From NCBI GenBank assembly GCA_020055645.1, contig CM034546.1:70618001-70682000 (forward strand): a stretch of DNA of 64,000 nucleotides, written 5' to 3'. The notes beneath the pieces are model-generated. The model had not been told where the DNA came from. It did no database searches and saw nothing but the letters and a program-made list of their open reading frames with translations. Both the position numbers and the translations under genes were made by a program. The DNA is from Tomocerus qinae (Eukaryota > Arthropoda > Collembola > Entomobryomorpha > Tomoceridae). Below, piece after piece: positions 1 to 13,744 of this stretch (its first letter is position 1; each line of letters starts with the position of its first letter).

Positions 1-1868
1 TAAGCGTAATATTGATCAATATTTTTCAACCCTCTGATATTTATTAATTTTTGTACTCCAAAATGGGATAAATTGGCAGAGAAACCCTGTGTGTGACATT
101 TGTCACACAGTTGGTAACTGCTACGTGTGACAAATGTCACACACTTGGTAATCCGCGTAAGTATTTTATGTCGGTAAAGGAAGTGTTAAATATTTTGCGG
201 TTAAACAATATTCGCTGAGGTTTCACTTGAATTTCCTGACACAATCGTTTAAATCGTCTATTTTTTACATTTCTTTACAAATTTAGCTTTGTAGTAGAAA
301 TTAACAATAAATCAACATATTTTCAAAAAAGCAAAAAGACGATATTATGAGACTGATAACCAGATATTCAGTATTTTCAATTAGTATAGACTGCGATTCG
401 ATTCGATTGTGTTAAAATTCTTGCATTTGGAGTAACCAAATATTATATTATTACAACGTATAAAAACGATTCCATCCACTATTAATAATATTATATCTGA
501 AGAATATAACCAAATAAACGATATTTTATAACTTAATGATTGAGAAATTCCATTCATTCATTTTTATTAACTGTTGTCCCCCACCAATAAATTCAGGAAA
601 ATTGAATATTATTTCTCACACCAATTACATACAATGATTGAGATTAAATTAAGGTATTTTAGGCCATTATTGCCTAAAATAGCCTCTATTTAAAAATATA
701 AGCACAGAAATGCATTTGTGACAAATACAAAAAATTTCTAGATTTTACGACATCCGGTTCCTTGTCAAACTGGCCCATAGATTTCAATAGTCTGAGGAAA
801 GACTATGTTATGACAAGGAGGGATATACAAAATAGACAGGTTGCCAAAAATTTACAAATTTCCTGTCAAATTTTTGACAGGACTTCTCTTAAAAAAGTTG
901 CTGCGAAATTTTGGGTATTTTCACTTATTCGTAGGTCCAGTAAGTTCAGTTTCTTACAGACTTTGCTAAAAATAAAAATTACTTTGAATATGGTAGTCAA
1001 AAAACGGCCAATAATATTCTGATTTTGTCAATTTCAAAAATGCATGAAAAATTTCAATGAGAAGCCAGAGATATTACCGTTTCGATTTGAAAATTATCCC
1101 TCTGGGATAATTCATAATTTTTACCTTCGTTTGCGAGTTATTGCACTTTTCCCATGAAATCATTATTATCTCGTAAGCAGAGGGAAAAATTAGGAATCTA
1201 AGTAAAAACTACTATAAACTGACATTTTCTGCGTTTTTAGAAACCAATTTTGTTATTCTGCAATCAATTTACAAGTTTTCCTAAACATGTACTTTCCTCA
1301 TTTCATTCTCTTAAAGGCGGCCTTTGCCGCACCCGGAAATTGGTGGTGTTTTGGGAGAGAATTCGTACCCTGTGTATTAATCAGGCTTAAGTTTTTCCCA
1401 ACACATTTACACACGGTATTTCTATGTCCGAGATGAGTAAAACGCTAAACCCTTTCCAACTAGCGTATTTTCTAAATACTGCGACAGGTTCGGAAATGGG
1501 TTTAGCCGGGTAAACTAGAAGCGACACATGAATAATACAAAATTGGCTCTGTTCTCCCCCAAATGTGAAAGGTGTTTTGGCAAAATGACAATAATTTGAG
1601 TTATTGGTTATAGACATCGTAAAAAGTTGTGCTTTACAGATATGTGAAACTGTTTTTTAAATTCGAAGTTACAGGCAGTTTTCTAAAAAATCCGTACTCT
1701 TTCAATGTAAATTCCTACAATTTTTCGCACTTTCCAAACGAGTTTCTCTGAAAGGGTCAATTAAAATGGGTTTAAAAATATTGATTATGATTATGTTGGG
1801 TTAAATGTCCAAAAATCTAACCTGTCACCTGTTTGACAACCTGACGTGCAGATATAATAAAAACCAAA
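1..1868. other. intergenic, no gene seen
   Basis: No exon-like reading frame could be supported here. The one notable structure is a pair of 18-base near-palindromes, gtgtgacatttgtcacac at 91-108 and its exact reverse complement at 125-142, each followed shortly by ttggtaa. They could be a transposon end or a protein-binding inverted site. The ZAD zinc-finger start codon follows at 1869; no convincing core promoter was recognised. Confidence 0.5.
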
Positions 1869-4800
1869 ATGGAAGTCTGCGTACTTTGTCTTCAAGAATG
1901 TTCACCGGACCCTAATTACTTGACGACGGGATACAAAAAGGACTTCAAACCCGTTAACAGTGAAGGTATAAACAATCCAATACTGTGATTTACTTTAAAA
2001 AATTGGTCTAATAACATAACTGATAACATTTTAACTCATTAGCCAACATTCAAATTCAAGATTCATTCATGCTGAATGTAGCAATATTTGTTTAAAATCT
2101 AATCTTAATTCAAAAGTACGTTTATGAATAGATAATTAAAAGTTAAAATAAACACTATACACAAAAACCTGTGAGGCGGATAAACAGAGGTCAGAAGTTG
2201 CCTTTCATCTCTGATATCTGATAGATGTGACTAATGTTTGCAGTATTAAAATTTCGTTTTTCAATATAAAAAATAACATGACATAATAGAATTAATGTTG
2301 GCTTGCACATGCAGGTATGTATCCAATTTCCGGATACGATTTGTGCCTGTTGAAATGAATGAAGACAAAAAAGGGACATTTTCTGAGTACTTTACCAATG
2401 GTCAATGGTTGCCTAAAATAAACTAAAATTGTAAAAGTACATTTAAATTATTTTGATTGACAAATATTGGTATTACTTTTTATTTCAGCTGCACCTAATG
2501 GCGGGGATCCTTTAAAAGTTAAAAAGTTTTTGCTGCGAAAAATTCTGCAAATCCCAAGAGACATTTACTCTACACTTACAGAGAATATCGACGGTCTGTG
2601 GCCTAATTGCTGTAAATCGTGTATGATCCTGCTGGAAGATGCGGAAACTACATTTGAGCATGCAAAATTATTACACAATCGGTACAAAACATTGCAAAAT
2701 GAAATGAAAAACATAATTATTGAGTCAGTCAACTCTGAGAAGAATGGAAACAAAAATTCTGTTTGTGGTAAACAGAATAACGCTGTGAGATCCTATTTTA
2801 AAAATAGTAAGTTGAATCGTTATTGTTTCAAACTTCACTCTGTTGTTAATAAATAGTAACTAAGTTATCAAAATAGTGTGTAAATACTAATACAGATGCA
2901 ACTCAATTGCTGGGCAGTTTTAAACAGATTAAAAATAATTTTACCATATTCTTTTGTGAATCTGTTTCACGATGCATAATCGATTGGCAATTTTGCTTTG
3001 AGGAGGCTCTCCTTAATCATTTGGATGTAGGTGAACTTTATTGTTTAAACATCTACAAATAAAATTCCAAACAAATCACCTTTTCCTTTTTAGACCAATT
3101 TCTGAGACACGTTAACCGTATACCAATTATTTTACTAGAAAATACACCAGAATATTCCCGGAATCGAAATTATCTCTTTTAAAATGAATTCCTCAGCTTC
3201 TAATTATTGATTTGATTTGTAAATTGTTGATTGTTAGCTTCAATACGCGTCATTATTAGTTTTTCAAATAGAGAAACTAATGGTGAAATTCCGATTTTTA
3301 TTCTAAGGGCTCATACATTTTTATATTGTGTGCTTTGGTGATTTTTTTCTGTCTCCTCGAGGATACCCATGGATTTTTTATATTCTGTCAACGACCTTTT
3401 GCTTCACTGGCAATTCAACGTTTGATTTTTACAATGTGTTATGAATTATAATATCATTTTTTTATTTGTTTAGAACTCAATACATTCTCGAATGAAGTGA
3501 AGACGGAAATTTTCTCCGATTTAGAAGGTATAACAATTAAATTATGGTTTTAAGGGTTTTACTTGTAAACATTGGTAAGTAATGAGATAATATTAACATA
3601 TCAACAAATATCATTACTAATTGTTTATTATATTTTGCAAATTTTTTCTTTGTCAATACAATATACTTTTCCAGAAGTTAATTAACACCAACTATAATCA
3701 ACAATCCTAATGTTTTATGATGGGATCCAATAGTTATTTTTTCCTCTGCGATTCAAATAATCAATGCGCATTAAAATAGTAATGTACTAAACTTGATTTC
3801 TAAAATTAAGATATGTAGGATTTTAGCTCTTTTATTTGTTCATTTAGAAAAATTTTTTTCAATGCAGCTAATTTATAAATGCCTTGAATATTTCACCGCG
3901 ATACAGTATTCTGTCGATCCAAAAATTCGTCAAGCAGAGTATTTAATAAAAATATTCAAAAATGAGAATTTTGATTTTCAAGTATACCTTCCAGTTTATT
4001 GACTAAACAAGTAAAATGAAAACCGTTATTATAGGATTTTTGGTTACTTTATGAGTTAAAAGATACGTTATGTGTTTTAATTTTCTGATCCTACCTTATT
4101 TTTAGATGAAACAGATTTCATTGATGCTCAGACGAATAGCCCTTCCGCAAAAAAATGGGACCAAGTGGAAGACGAAGATGCAGAGAATACGGAATCCAAT
4201 TTGTACGCCATCACAGTACACGATGATGTTCATACAGACCAAGAAGGTTGTAAATGTGACGTCTGTGGAAAATTTTTTGAAGACTTTCATCACCTCCAGC
4301 GACATTTGAAACTGCACACTGTGAAAAAGAGCCATAAATGTGAGAATGTTGATTGCGAAAAATGCATTTCTCTATCTACCAATCGCACCAAGAAGGTCAT
4401 GTCTAAAGGAGAAACTCATTATAAAGAAAAGAGACTAACGCCTGGTAAGTTGAAAGGCTAAATATTTTCAAATTATAAAAAACTAATTTTTTATTAATTT
4501 CACCACCAACTATAGTAGACCGGAGAATTTAAAGGATTCAATAAAATCAATTTACTATTAGAATTTAATTTGATATACCTAGAAACGACTTTCAATTATT
4601 TTTATTGAATAAGTCGTAATTATTTATTAATATCAATTGTTAGTGCATTAGTGGTATTTGAATTTTGCAATAGAATTCGGGTGTGAGATATCAGAAACAA
4701 TAACGGCACTACATAATTTGTGGACTGTATTCCAATATTTTTTGGCTATGCATAATCCCTCAGAGTCAAATTACTTTTATACATCCTTTTTGTAATATAG

Positions 4801-7800
4801 ATTAACAATGAAAAAGGGAAAATGGTGATTAGTTTTAATTCTATTTTTATTATCTTGTTATCATTTTTTAATATTTTTGATATTTTATTTTTATGTGGTC
4901 ATAGAAAGTAACAACGAAGTTGTGACAACGATGAATTATACTTGTAACATTTGTTGGAAAGATTTTAATGATCTGGACCTGTTCAAGAAGCATATGATAG
5001 AGGAGAAGGCCGCGAAAAACAAGCTTCATAAATGTGAGATCTGCAACCAAGGTTTTCCTGGATCTATCCAATTATCCCTGCACATTACAAGATTTCACTC
5101 TTTGGAAAAATATCCCGAATCAATCCCAAAACTCAAGACTCTGACATCAAAAGAGCCTCTGAAATATTGCAAAAAGATATCTGCGAATGTCGAAAATGCT
5201 AAATTAACTACAAATCAAGTAGTGGAGCTTTCAGATACTGACGAAAACGTTAATCATGACGATGGAATCGAAGAAGTGACATTTTTGAAGTTGGATGACC
5301 CGAGTGGAGAGAATCTAATAAATCATGTGACACCAAGTCATGAAAATTCCCATAAAGAGGCTCACAATGTACAAAAGCAAACGACAGTTGTACCAGAAAA
5401 AGAATCCCAGGAAGCAGATGAAGTTATTGTACTGACACCCGAAAAGTCTATGAAAAATCAAGAAAAGAAATCTACAACGGTTCCAAAATTAAGAACACGT
5501 AAAGACAAACTGTCTGCTACTGTTAATAAATTTATTGATGACAATGGAGCCGCAGAAATTATTTTGGAGTTGGGTGAATCGAATAGACAAAATCTATTGG
5601 ATAAAGTAACGCCAAGTCATGAAAATTCCCGTAAAGAGACTCACGATGTACAAAAGCTAACGACAGTTGTAGCAGAGAAAGAATCCCAGGAAGCAGATAA
5701 AACTATTATACTGACTACTGAAAAGCCTCTGAAAAATCAAGAAAGGAACTCTACCACTGTTCCAAAATTAAGAACACGTAAAGAGAAACTCTCTGCTACT
5801 GTAAATAAATTTATTGGTGACGATGGGATCGACGAAATTATATTGTTGGGGTTGGATGAACCAAGTGGAGAAAATCTATTGGAAAATTTAACAAGTCATG
5901 AAAAGTCCCAAGAAGAGATCCACGAAAACCAAACGACAATTCTAGAAGGAGAATCCCAGCGAACAAATGAAATTATTGTGCTGGCCCCGGAAAATCCTCT
6001 GAAAAATCAAGAAAGAATATCCACAACGGTTTCAATATTAAGACAACGTAAAGGCAAAATTTCAGCAACTAAAAATAACGTTAATGATGACAATGAAATC
6101 ATAGAAGTTGTGGGACCGATTGAACCAATTGCAGAAAATTTGTTGGCTTGTAAAATCTGCGGAAAATGTTTTTTGGTTTGGAATCATTTAAAAAATCACG
6201 TTGTATCTGTACACAAGGTCGAAGAAATAAAAAGGCACTATGCAAGTTTTGCGGTGACACTTCACAAATGCAAATTCTGTGGCATTTGTTTCGAAAAATT
6301 ATACAGTTTAAAGTGTCACGAAGATTCTCACAATGTACCAAAACTACCTCTTGTCATACCAAAAGAAGAACCCCAAGAAGAAGATGGTGGAAAAACTACA
6401 CTGCTTTGTAAAATTTGTGGAAAAGCTTATTTAATATGGAGTTCGTTAAAACATCACATTGGATCTGCACATAATGAAAATGAAATAAACGAGCGTTATC
6501 CAAATTTGATAAATTCATTTTACAAATGCGACTTGTGTTCTAAACTGTTTGACAGGCGTAAAGATGCCGTATTACATGTCCGGAAACACTATAAAAAAAA
6601 TTCCAAATGTCGTGAAAATCTGCCGTTAGAAACTGAGGAGCCAGTGGAGCCACCAACTGTCTGTGAGAAAACGAAAATTAGTGATGTTGGTTTAGAGTCA
6701 CAGAAAACCCAAAAAGGTTCTTTTAAAGTACCACAGCCTCGGATAAAATGTGAGAAGTGCAACAAGGAGTTCACGTCGTTGACAACGTTAAAAGAACATG
6801 CAGAGACACACGGTGGGGTAATATACAAATGTGAATTATGTGACAAGGAATATAATAGTCGGGGTGGGTTTGCAGGGCACATGAGATTACATAAAGAAAC
6901 GAACAAATGTGAGAGATGTGGGAAATGTTTTATGACAAGCACAGAATTAAAGTACCATGCGTGTATTGACACTAGAGAACAGAGGGAAAAATTTCAATGT
7001 ACAATTTGTGGGTTGGTGTACGATAATAAATATCGTTTAGAAGCACACAGAGAATCTGAACATTCTGGAGCTTCACAACGAGAATATAGATGTAAGACGT
7101 GTGATAAGGTTTTGACGGCGTCACAAGGTTTCGTGTACCATCAAATGTTACACGAAGGGAGCAAACTCAAATGTAAATTGTGTGACAAGTTATTTTCGAG
7201 TTATAAGAGCTTAAGAGGTCATATGATGAAACATGAAGAAAAGCACAAATGTGACATTTGTGGGAAACTTTTTACGGCGCCCACTAATTTAAAGGCCCAT
7301 ATGCGGTCCCACACTGGAGAAAAACCACTCAAGTGTAACATTTGCGACAAGGCCTTCCATTTACCTGCATCCTTGAGTAGGCACAAGTTAGTACACAAAG
7401 AATTAAGTTACAAGTGTCATGTATGCAATGCAACATACCGACATCCCTATAATTTAAAACGACATATTAATAAATGTCATAATGAAGGCCATGTTAACAA
7501 GAACACTTGTGGGACTTGTGGAGAAAGTTTCCAGAGGAAAGACTCACTGACTATACACATGAGAACTCATGGAATTTATAATAAACCACAGTGCAGAAGA
7601 TGCGGGGAACAGTTTCCAGAGATCTCCAGTCTGAACAAGCACAGGGATGAAGTCCACTCGGAATTGAAGACACATACGTGCGAGATATGCGGAAAAAGTT
7701 ACTTCAGCGTATTAACTTTAAAGTCCCATTTAAAGAAACACGAATTTGAAAAGACACCTAGTACCGAACACAAGTGTGAAATATGCAATAAAATATTACC

Positions 7801-9097
7801 GACTAAAATTATCTTGGACGCTCATAGAAAACGTCACACAGAAGAAAAACGCTATGAATGTGAAACTTGCGGGAAAAAGTTTTTCACTCACACTTATCTA
7901 CAAAATCATAAGCACTCCCACACTGGAGAAAGACCGTATACTTGTGAATTGTGTGGAAAGGGCTTTACATTTCCTGGCAGGTTGGCAAGTCACAAAAAAA
8001 TTCACTCAGGAATTAGACCTTTTCAGTGTGACGTTTGTCAGAAATCTTTCATTAGTCGGAGTGAAATGCTCAACCATAAGAAGACTCACTCAAGGCCAAA
8101 AAATCACCTGAGGAATGGAAAGACCTGTGGCATCTGTGGATTCATTGCCGAAACCTATCCAGATTTAAACACACATTTAGATACCCATTTGGAGGATCCT
8201 AGTTATTTTCCGCATAGCGACGACTTCGAAATCCATAAAAGTGACTCGGGAGAAAAAGCTTATGAATGTCAAACGTGCGGGAAAATAATAGAGAGCTATT
8301 CTGCACTGAAAGGTCACACGATGATTCACACTGGAACCAAACCTGTTCAATGTGATACGTGTGGGAAGAAATTTAGAAGTGAAAGTGCTCTAGAACATCA
8401 CATGGATTCCCACACTGACAAAGTTCCCGATAAATCGTATACTTGTGAAGTTTGTGGAAAGACCTTTAAAAAAGCTGCAGGTTTGATCGCGCACAAAAGA
8501 ATCCACAAGGAAGCGCAATATCTGTGTAACATCTGTGGACGTACTTTAAAAACTCCTTGGCTTTTGAAGCTACATGAAAGGACCCATTCCAAATATAAAC
8601 CGTTTGACTGCAAAGTTTGTGGTAAAAAGTTTACAACGTCTAATTGGGCTCAGAATCATATGAAAATTCATACGGGAGAGAAACCTTACCACTGCGATGT
8701 CTGTGGAAAATCCTATAGGTGGCACGCAGCATTTCGGAATCACAAAAAGATTCACACCGGAGTGAAAAATTTTAGTTGTGAAATCTGTGGAAAATTATTC
8801 TTAACCCGAAATTACTTAAAAAGGCATGGACTAGTTCATGCTGACGATAGAGAAAAATCTTATGCCTGCACCTATTGCGATAAAAAGTTTCATTTCCAAG
8901 CAACTTTGACTACACACTTACGAGTACACACTGGAGAAAAGCCATATACTTGCGAAAATTGTGGAAAATCGTATACACAAGCCTATACTTTGACATTACA
9001 TAAAAGAAGATGTAACAATGAACAGAAAACAAGAGCTAAGAGACGGAAAGTGAACAATGAACAGAAAACAAGAGCTAAAAGACGGAAAGTGTCATAG
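1869..9097 (+). CDS. ZAD-type C2H2 zinc-finger protein, 5 exons, 1666 aa
   Basis: Probable nuclear DNA-binding regulator. Exons read by eye: 1869-1965, 2489-2806, 3474-3527, 4106-4444, 4905-9097. All introns are GT-AG, phases agree, and the total is 5001 bases. Exons 1-2 form a ZAD domain, the arthropod zinc-finger-associated dimerisation module: CVLC near the N-terminus and CCKSC about 70 residues later supply the paired zinc-binding cysteines. Exon 4 has one C2H2 finger (CDVC...H...H). The last exon has two N-terminal fingers (the first degenerate), a charged linker of three 93-residue repeats, then about thirty fingers, several joined by TGEKP-type linkers; one (CERCGKC...) lacks a clear final histidine and the last is C2HC-like. 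The basic tail is a tandemly duplicated AKRRKV motif, a likely nuclear signal. Targets cannot be inferred. The family call is firm; exact splice sites are predictions. Confidence 0.9.
5336..6172 (+). repeat. three 279-bp tandem repeats inside the zinc-finger coding exon
   Basis: The SHENS/SHEKS segment starts at 5336, 5615 and 5894, exactly 279 bases (93 codons) apart. Each unit also carries a diverged KNQE..STTV..LR.RK..SAT block. The repeat keeps the frame and lengthens the acidic/basic linker between the N-terminal and main finger arrays. Copies 1 and 2 are closest; copy 3 is most diverged. Confidence 0.9.
9014..9091 (+). repeat. 39-bp tandem duplication encoding the basic C-terminal tail
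   Basis: Two adjacent, nearly identical 39-base units beginning aacaatgaacag at 9014 and 9053. Each encodes 13 residues ending in a KRRKV-like basic patch, so the putative nuclear localisation signal of the zinc-finger protein is doubled. Confidence 0.85.
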
Positions 9098-9212
9098 GGA
9101 AAGAGAAATTCAACTTTTGACTATGGAACTGTAATGCTAATGAGGGATTTTAAGGTACATATTATACTCATTTTACTTTTTTTATTTCATTGTATCATCG
9201 GTAATTGCACAG

Positions 9213-9218
9213 AATAAA
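9213..9218 (+). terminator. polyadenylation signal AATAAA of the zinc-finger gene
   Basis: AATAAA lies 116 bases after the stop codon, and a second AATAAA begins 7 bases further on. Position fits the 3' end of the zinc-finger transcript. Confidence 0.55.
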
Positions 9219-10249
9219 GAATAAAATTCATTTATATTCCTACTACAATTTTATAAAATATTTTTTTAATTTGGACTTACATTTGCAAATAAAACTTAAT
9301 CAACAACTACAAATTTTCTATTAACTTGGTATATTTATATAGTTATTTAGGTAGAAATTGACCAAATACGTAGAAATTGATGTTCGTAATCTCAAAATAT
9401 CCTTTTCGCGCGAAAAAACTCATGTCTTTATTTTGTTATTAAATTACACCATAAACCAAACATAATATAAGCATGATATAAACCTTATAAAATGTGTACG
9501 AAAACTTATAAAACTTATCTATTAGAGAGTCTGATCTGACCATTTATTTCATTGCAATATTGATTGTATTTGATGTTTCTACAATGAAAGATATAAATAC
9601 AACTAATTTAAACAGGTCCTACTGTGGAATTATGCTGTGGTTTCAGTTTATGCAATGATATGAAAGGAAATAGGTCCTTACAAATACTCGGTAAAGTTGA
9701 ATAACATTAAAAGTTTAAGGAAATTGCATGATTTGAAAGATTTAGGGAACTAGCACCTGCATACCCTATGTTTAGTAGCTCTTAACACTGTTTTAATCAG
9801 CTAAAAGTTAAAACGGTTAAAATATTTTTGAGTTCATTGCTAATTTCGGTCTAAAGTTTTATTAGGCCTTTTGTGCGATTGCGTATTTATTCCCCAGCTA
9901 CCCTATACCACACATAATAATAATAATACTGATGACTTTCACATTAAATAAGCCATTTAGGTTATGGTTTTGTTTGACGAACAGACTGAATTAGTATTGG
10001 CCAAGATCTACACTATTTTATATATTTAATTGTGTCACCTATTTTCCTTAGAGTATTATATCATATATTACACAAGAAAACACTGGTTATAAATGCAGAG
10101 ATGCAATAAAGTAAATTAAGCATCATTGACCTGAATGAATTCTGGCAAACTTGCATTTGTAATTGTAGTAATATATCCTCCAAAACGTCCAGCATTATAA
10201 TAATGCATATGGATGAATTAACCACTGAGGAGGAAGTTGAGGAATAATA
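9219..10249. other. intergenic between convergent genes
   Basis: AT-rich, with no supportable coding frame. It separates the 3' ends of the + strand zinc-finger gene and the - strand 7TM gene. A tttatt (AATAAA on -) near 9886 might serve the 7TM gene, but that is weak. Confidence 0.4.
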
Positions 10250-11667
10250 TTAAATAGAGCTGTGGCTTTGTAAACTGACGATGTAATCGTTTGCAGAATT
10301 TCTTTTAGCCTTGATCCTATTATTATGAAAGTAGCCAAGAGCATTGGCCCATCCACTGCTGTCAGCAAATATGACAACCAGAAATGGTGTAAATGGCTCG
10401 ATGAAGCCAAACAAACTCTCCACCACGAACGCCCAATAGACCACTGCGAGAGAACAATAGAGACCCACGGCGATTCGAACAAATGTTGTCAGGCATTCCG
10501 TCGCTGTTGAATGATACCCTTCTTTTGTCTTCTTTCTCCCATTACTGGCATGACTTAGCATCGCTTTTCTTTGGGCTTCTACAATTTTCTTAATACTTCG
10601 ATAGCCAACTGTTGTGCACAGTGCCATCACAATTACCGAGGTTCCGATGTAAATCCCTAATGCTAACCCGGCTTTTGTCTGAATATCTTGCAAAAACCTG
10701 TAGGTGCAAAAAGTACAATATTTATTATCAAATCCATAATTTAAGAATAAATTTGCATCATAACTCTAACTCACCAATAGCCTGAGCATCCAAATGAGCC
10801 CAGAGGGTAAAAAAGTGCGACGGACAATGCGACGAGTGTTAAAATAAAAGTGTGCAGTTTCCATTCTCCTTTCCCCAAATCGATAGAAATGCCTCGAACT
10901 ATTTTCAGATATGTGTAAGTGGCTAATCCAGCATGCATCAACTGTTGGTACCTGTTGACAATTTAATGTAGTATAATCATAATGTATAATAAAGCATATT
11001 GGTTTATTTTCCATAGATCAGGTAAATATTAAAATAGTTATCGTTACAGACTTAATGAAATTTATGTTTGAACCATTTTAAGTTTCACAAAATTATGAAA
11101 AAATAAATGAGTAAATCAATATTGTTATAAAGCCATTGCTAACATTGATTTCAGAATTTTTGATCATGAATGACATAATTTTAGTTGATATCAATAAATT
11201 TAATAATAACAGTTTTTGCATTTAAAGAAATGCTTTAATATTTCTATTTTGATACTTCATGAAATAATAAATGAATATTATATTACATAATTTGTTGGAG
11301 AGAAGACTTACCCCAAAAAGAACCAAAAGTTGATACTTAATGCAGTGCCAATTAAAGGGCTTGGATACTTCTGCGTTGTAATCAATATTAGATGATCAAT
11401 TAAGTGAGGAACTCCCCATAAGGCGTCGGCTATAGCTAAATATAAAGGGAATCGATCGGAAAAGTCCCATGATGATTTACGTGCACGATGCAGAATTGAA
11501 ATAATCACAGCGGAACACGATATCAATGAAATGATAATGATGCTAATGGCTACATAGTGTATTGTGTAAAATGCTAGGTAATTATTTCCAAGAACTGCAG
11601 AGTTATACGGCTGAATTTCGGAAGTATTCACTAGCCAGGTAATATTATCACCCAGACGAACATCCAT
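10250..11667 (-). CDS. seven-transmembrane receptor, 3 exons, 326 aa
   Basis: Exons on the minus strand: 11312-11667 (ATG at 11667), 10775-10951, 10250-10697. The GTAAGT and GTGAGT donors and CAG acceptors join in phase and give 981 bases. The protein has a short N-terminus with NIT and NTS glycosylation motifs, then seven hydrophobic segments. TM2 holds RFPLYLAIADALWG, TM3 NFWFFLGYQQLMHA, the fourth loop GCSGYW, and TM7 ends ANALGYFHNNRI, resembling a divergent NPxxY region. A basic stretch of about 30 residues lies in the third intracellular loop. It lacks clear rhodopsin DRY and NPxxY motifs and has no long adhesion or Methuselah ectodomain. The TM2 pattern recalls the Dictyostelium cAMP-receptor-like/fungal 7TM group, which is only a hunch. 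Ligand unknown. The middle exon is too short to stand out as an ORF and was found by splice phase. Confidence 0.8.
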
Positions 11668-13744
11668 CTTCGGTGATGGCTGGCAAACAAATGAGACTAT
11701 CTATTAGGTTACACAAATGTCAACTGCATTTGCTCCAGAAACGTCGTTACAGGAAAACAGTGACACGAAGAAATTAGTGACAGGAAAGGTTTTCAGCTCA
11801 TCCAGGCCCAAGTAAACACTTTGCTATATAATTTAATACACAAGGTATATGAAGAACAGAATACTTGAATTATAACCACGGTGTACAATGTATATAATTT
11901 CCTGTAATATATTCATTTTGCTCCAAATTCCATGATCAGCGTTCAACAAAAATGAAAGGAAATTTAATGTCTATGTTTAAAATCTTGGTTTGAACTCCTC
12001 AAAACTTGACTCAGTATACTACGTCTATCAATAATAATCATTCGTTTATTTAGTTGTAAAAATTATAGTATCAGACAGCAAAAAAGGAAGCATACAAAAT
12101 TCTAAGAATTTGAAGAAGGAACAATGAAATATTATTAATTCCAAGCGCTTCTGTACGGAAACTTCTTGAAGAAACAGGATTGTAATTTACATTGTGTAAA
12201 CTTCGCAGATACAAATAATAATAATTGCTAACTTTACTGTTTAAACAAACTATTAAGAATTGAACAATGGATGGGACATAATACAATGCATGTAACATTT
12301 ATTTGTTACCATTATAACAGAGTTTGACAACGGAAATGTTAAAGTAAAGTTGCCAAACATATTTAAAAAGAAAAGTGGAGAAGTGGCAAGATGAACTCTA
12401 TACAAAAGTATAATATAAACCAAGAAAGAAAAGAATTATAAAAAAGTATCGTTTTTTTCTAGTAAATGCCTTGGGCGTCATTTGTTAATATCGGTGATTA
12501 AGTCATTGGTGTTCAGTGGATGATGTAAGACGTATGACGCACAGTTTCATTACCATATGAGTTACCAATAAAAAATTTTGTCTCCCACTAGTATAAAAAC
12601 CAGTAAATATATCATTAGTTCATTATAAATACGCCACTGATGGGAACAGTATAATATATCATGAAGTTTTCAATTATCATACTACGTTGCTGCAAACTCC
12701 ACCCATATATAACACTAATTATATCTGTCCAAAACTTGTACTGGCATATCTTACCTTGTTTGCTTACGTTACGATTATGTGATACAGGCATTCAGAAATA
12801 TGATATATAATATTATAATGATGTACAGATATCTATAAACCAACGGTATCTATTCAATCTTGGGTCTTTAAGTATTTCTATGTTCACATCACTGTGGGCT
12901 AGTGTGTAACACGTTAATCTATTTCGTCCTGGACAAATAAAGAACAATATTTTCAAGGATGTCTCCAACTCCATGCACTCAGGTTTGCTTTACAATTATT
13001 ATTGTACACTGAAGTCAAAGACAGGTTCACAACATCACAACAATGTCTTGCAATTTTATGCACGCATTTAAATTTACACATTCTCGCGACAAATGCCTTA
13101 CAAACAAGAGTTTCTTGTGTTGTTACTCTCAATTAAACTGCATGTACAAGATTTCGAAATCTTGAATGAATATGACAGACTTTCACCAATTTTAGTCCAT
13201 AATCTCCTTATAAAATAATATACTGGCAGTGCGTTTAGCTACTTGTAAGGTATAACGGTTTTATTTTATTTTTCCTTATTGTTTATTACTTCTACAACTT
13301 TTAAATATATTTTGGACAATAAAGATCCAATCTAGATCTAATTGGGAAGCATTTTGTTTTCTTGTTATTCACAACTATTTATATTGCACGAGGAATAACC
13401 ACTTGGTAATTAATACAATGCATGTAACTACTTCAGTCATTAAAGTCGAATAAGAAGTTCAAATACTTTAGTGTAAATTAAACTTCACATTAGCTATTTC
13501 ATTTTCATAATTAAAAATTAATGAAGTAAAGAACATGTTAAGACGATCTACTACGTATCACTTAGATCAATATTTCAGGTGACTTAATGATGACAGTTCC
13601 AAGAAAATTATGTTGTATTGTCCCCTTAGGAATAATTTGACATTTCTAATCTCCATACAGTACAATGAGGACAATGGGTACGATATTTATCATGAACCGT
13701 CATGGAATGAATGACCTTGGTTAATTTTCTTCTTTCTGTCTTCT
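11668..13744. other. intergenic, no gene seen
   Basis: About 2 kb of AT-rich sequence upstream of the minus-strand 7TM gene and downstream of the minus-strand two-TM gene. Short open frames occur but lack domains, splice consistency or composition typical of coding sequence. Confidence 0.4.

Noticed and set aside
762-1022. 86-codon open frame
   Set aside because: Starts at TTG, has AT-driven composition, no domain and no splice partner.
12071-12298. minus-strand 75-codon frame with hydrophobic stretches
   Set aside because: Starts and ends without splice sites matching the neighbouring genes; composition is explained by AT-rich DNA.
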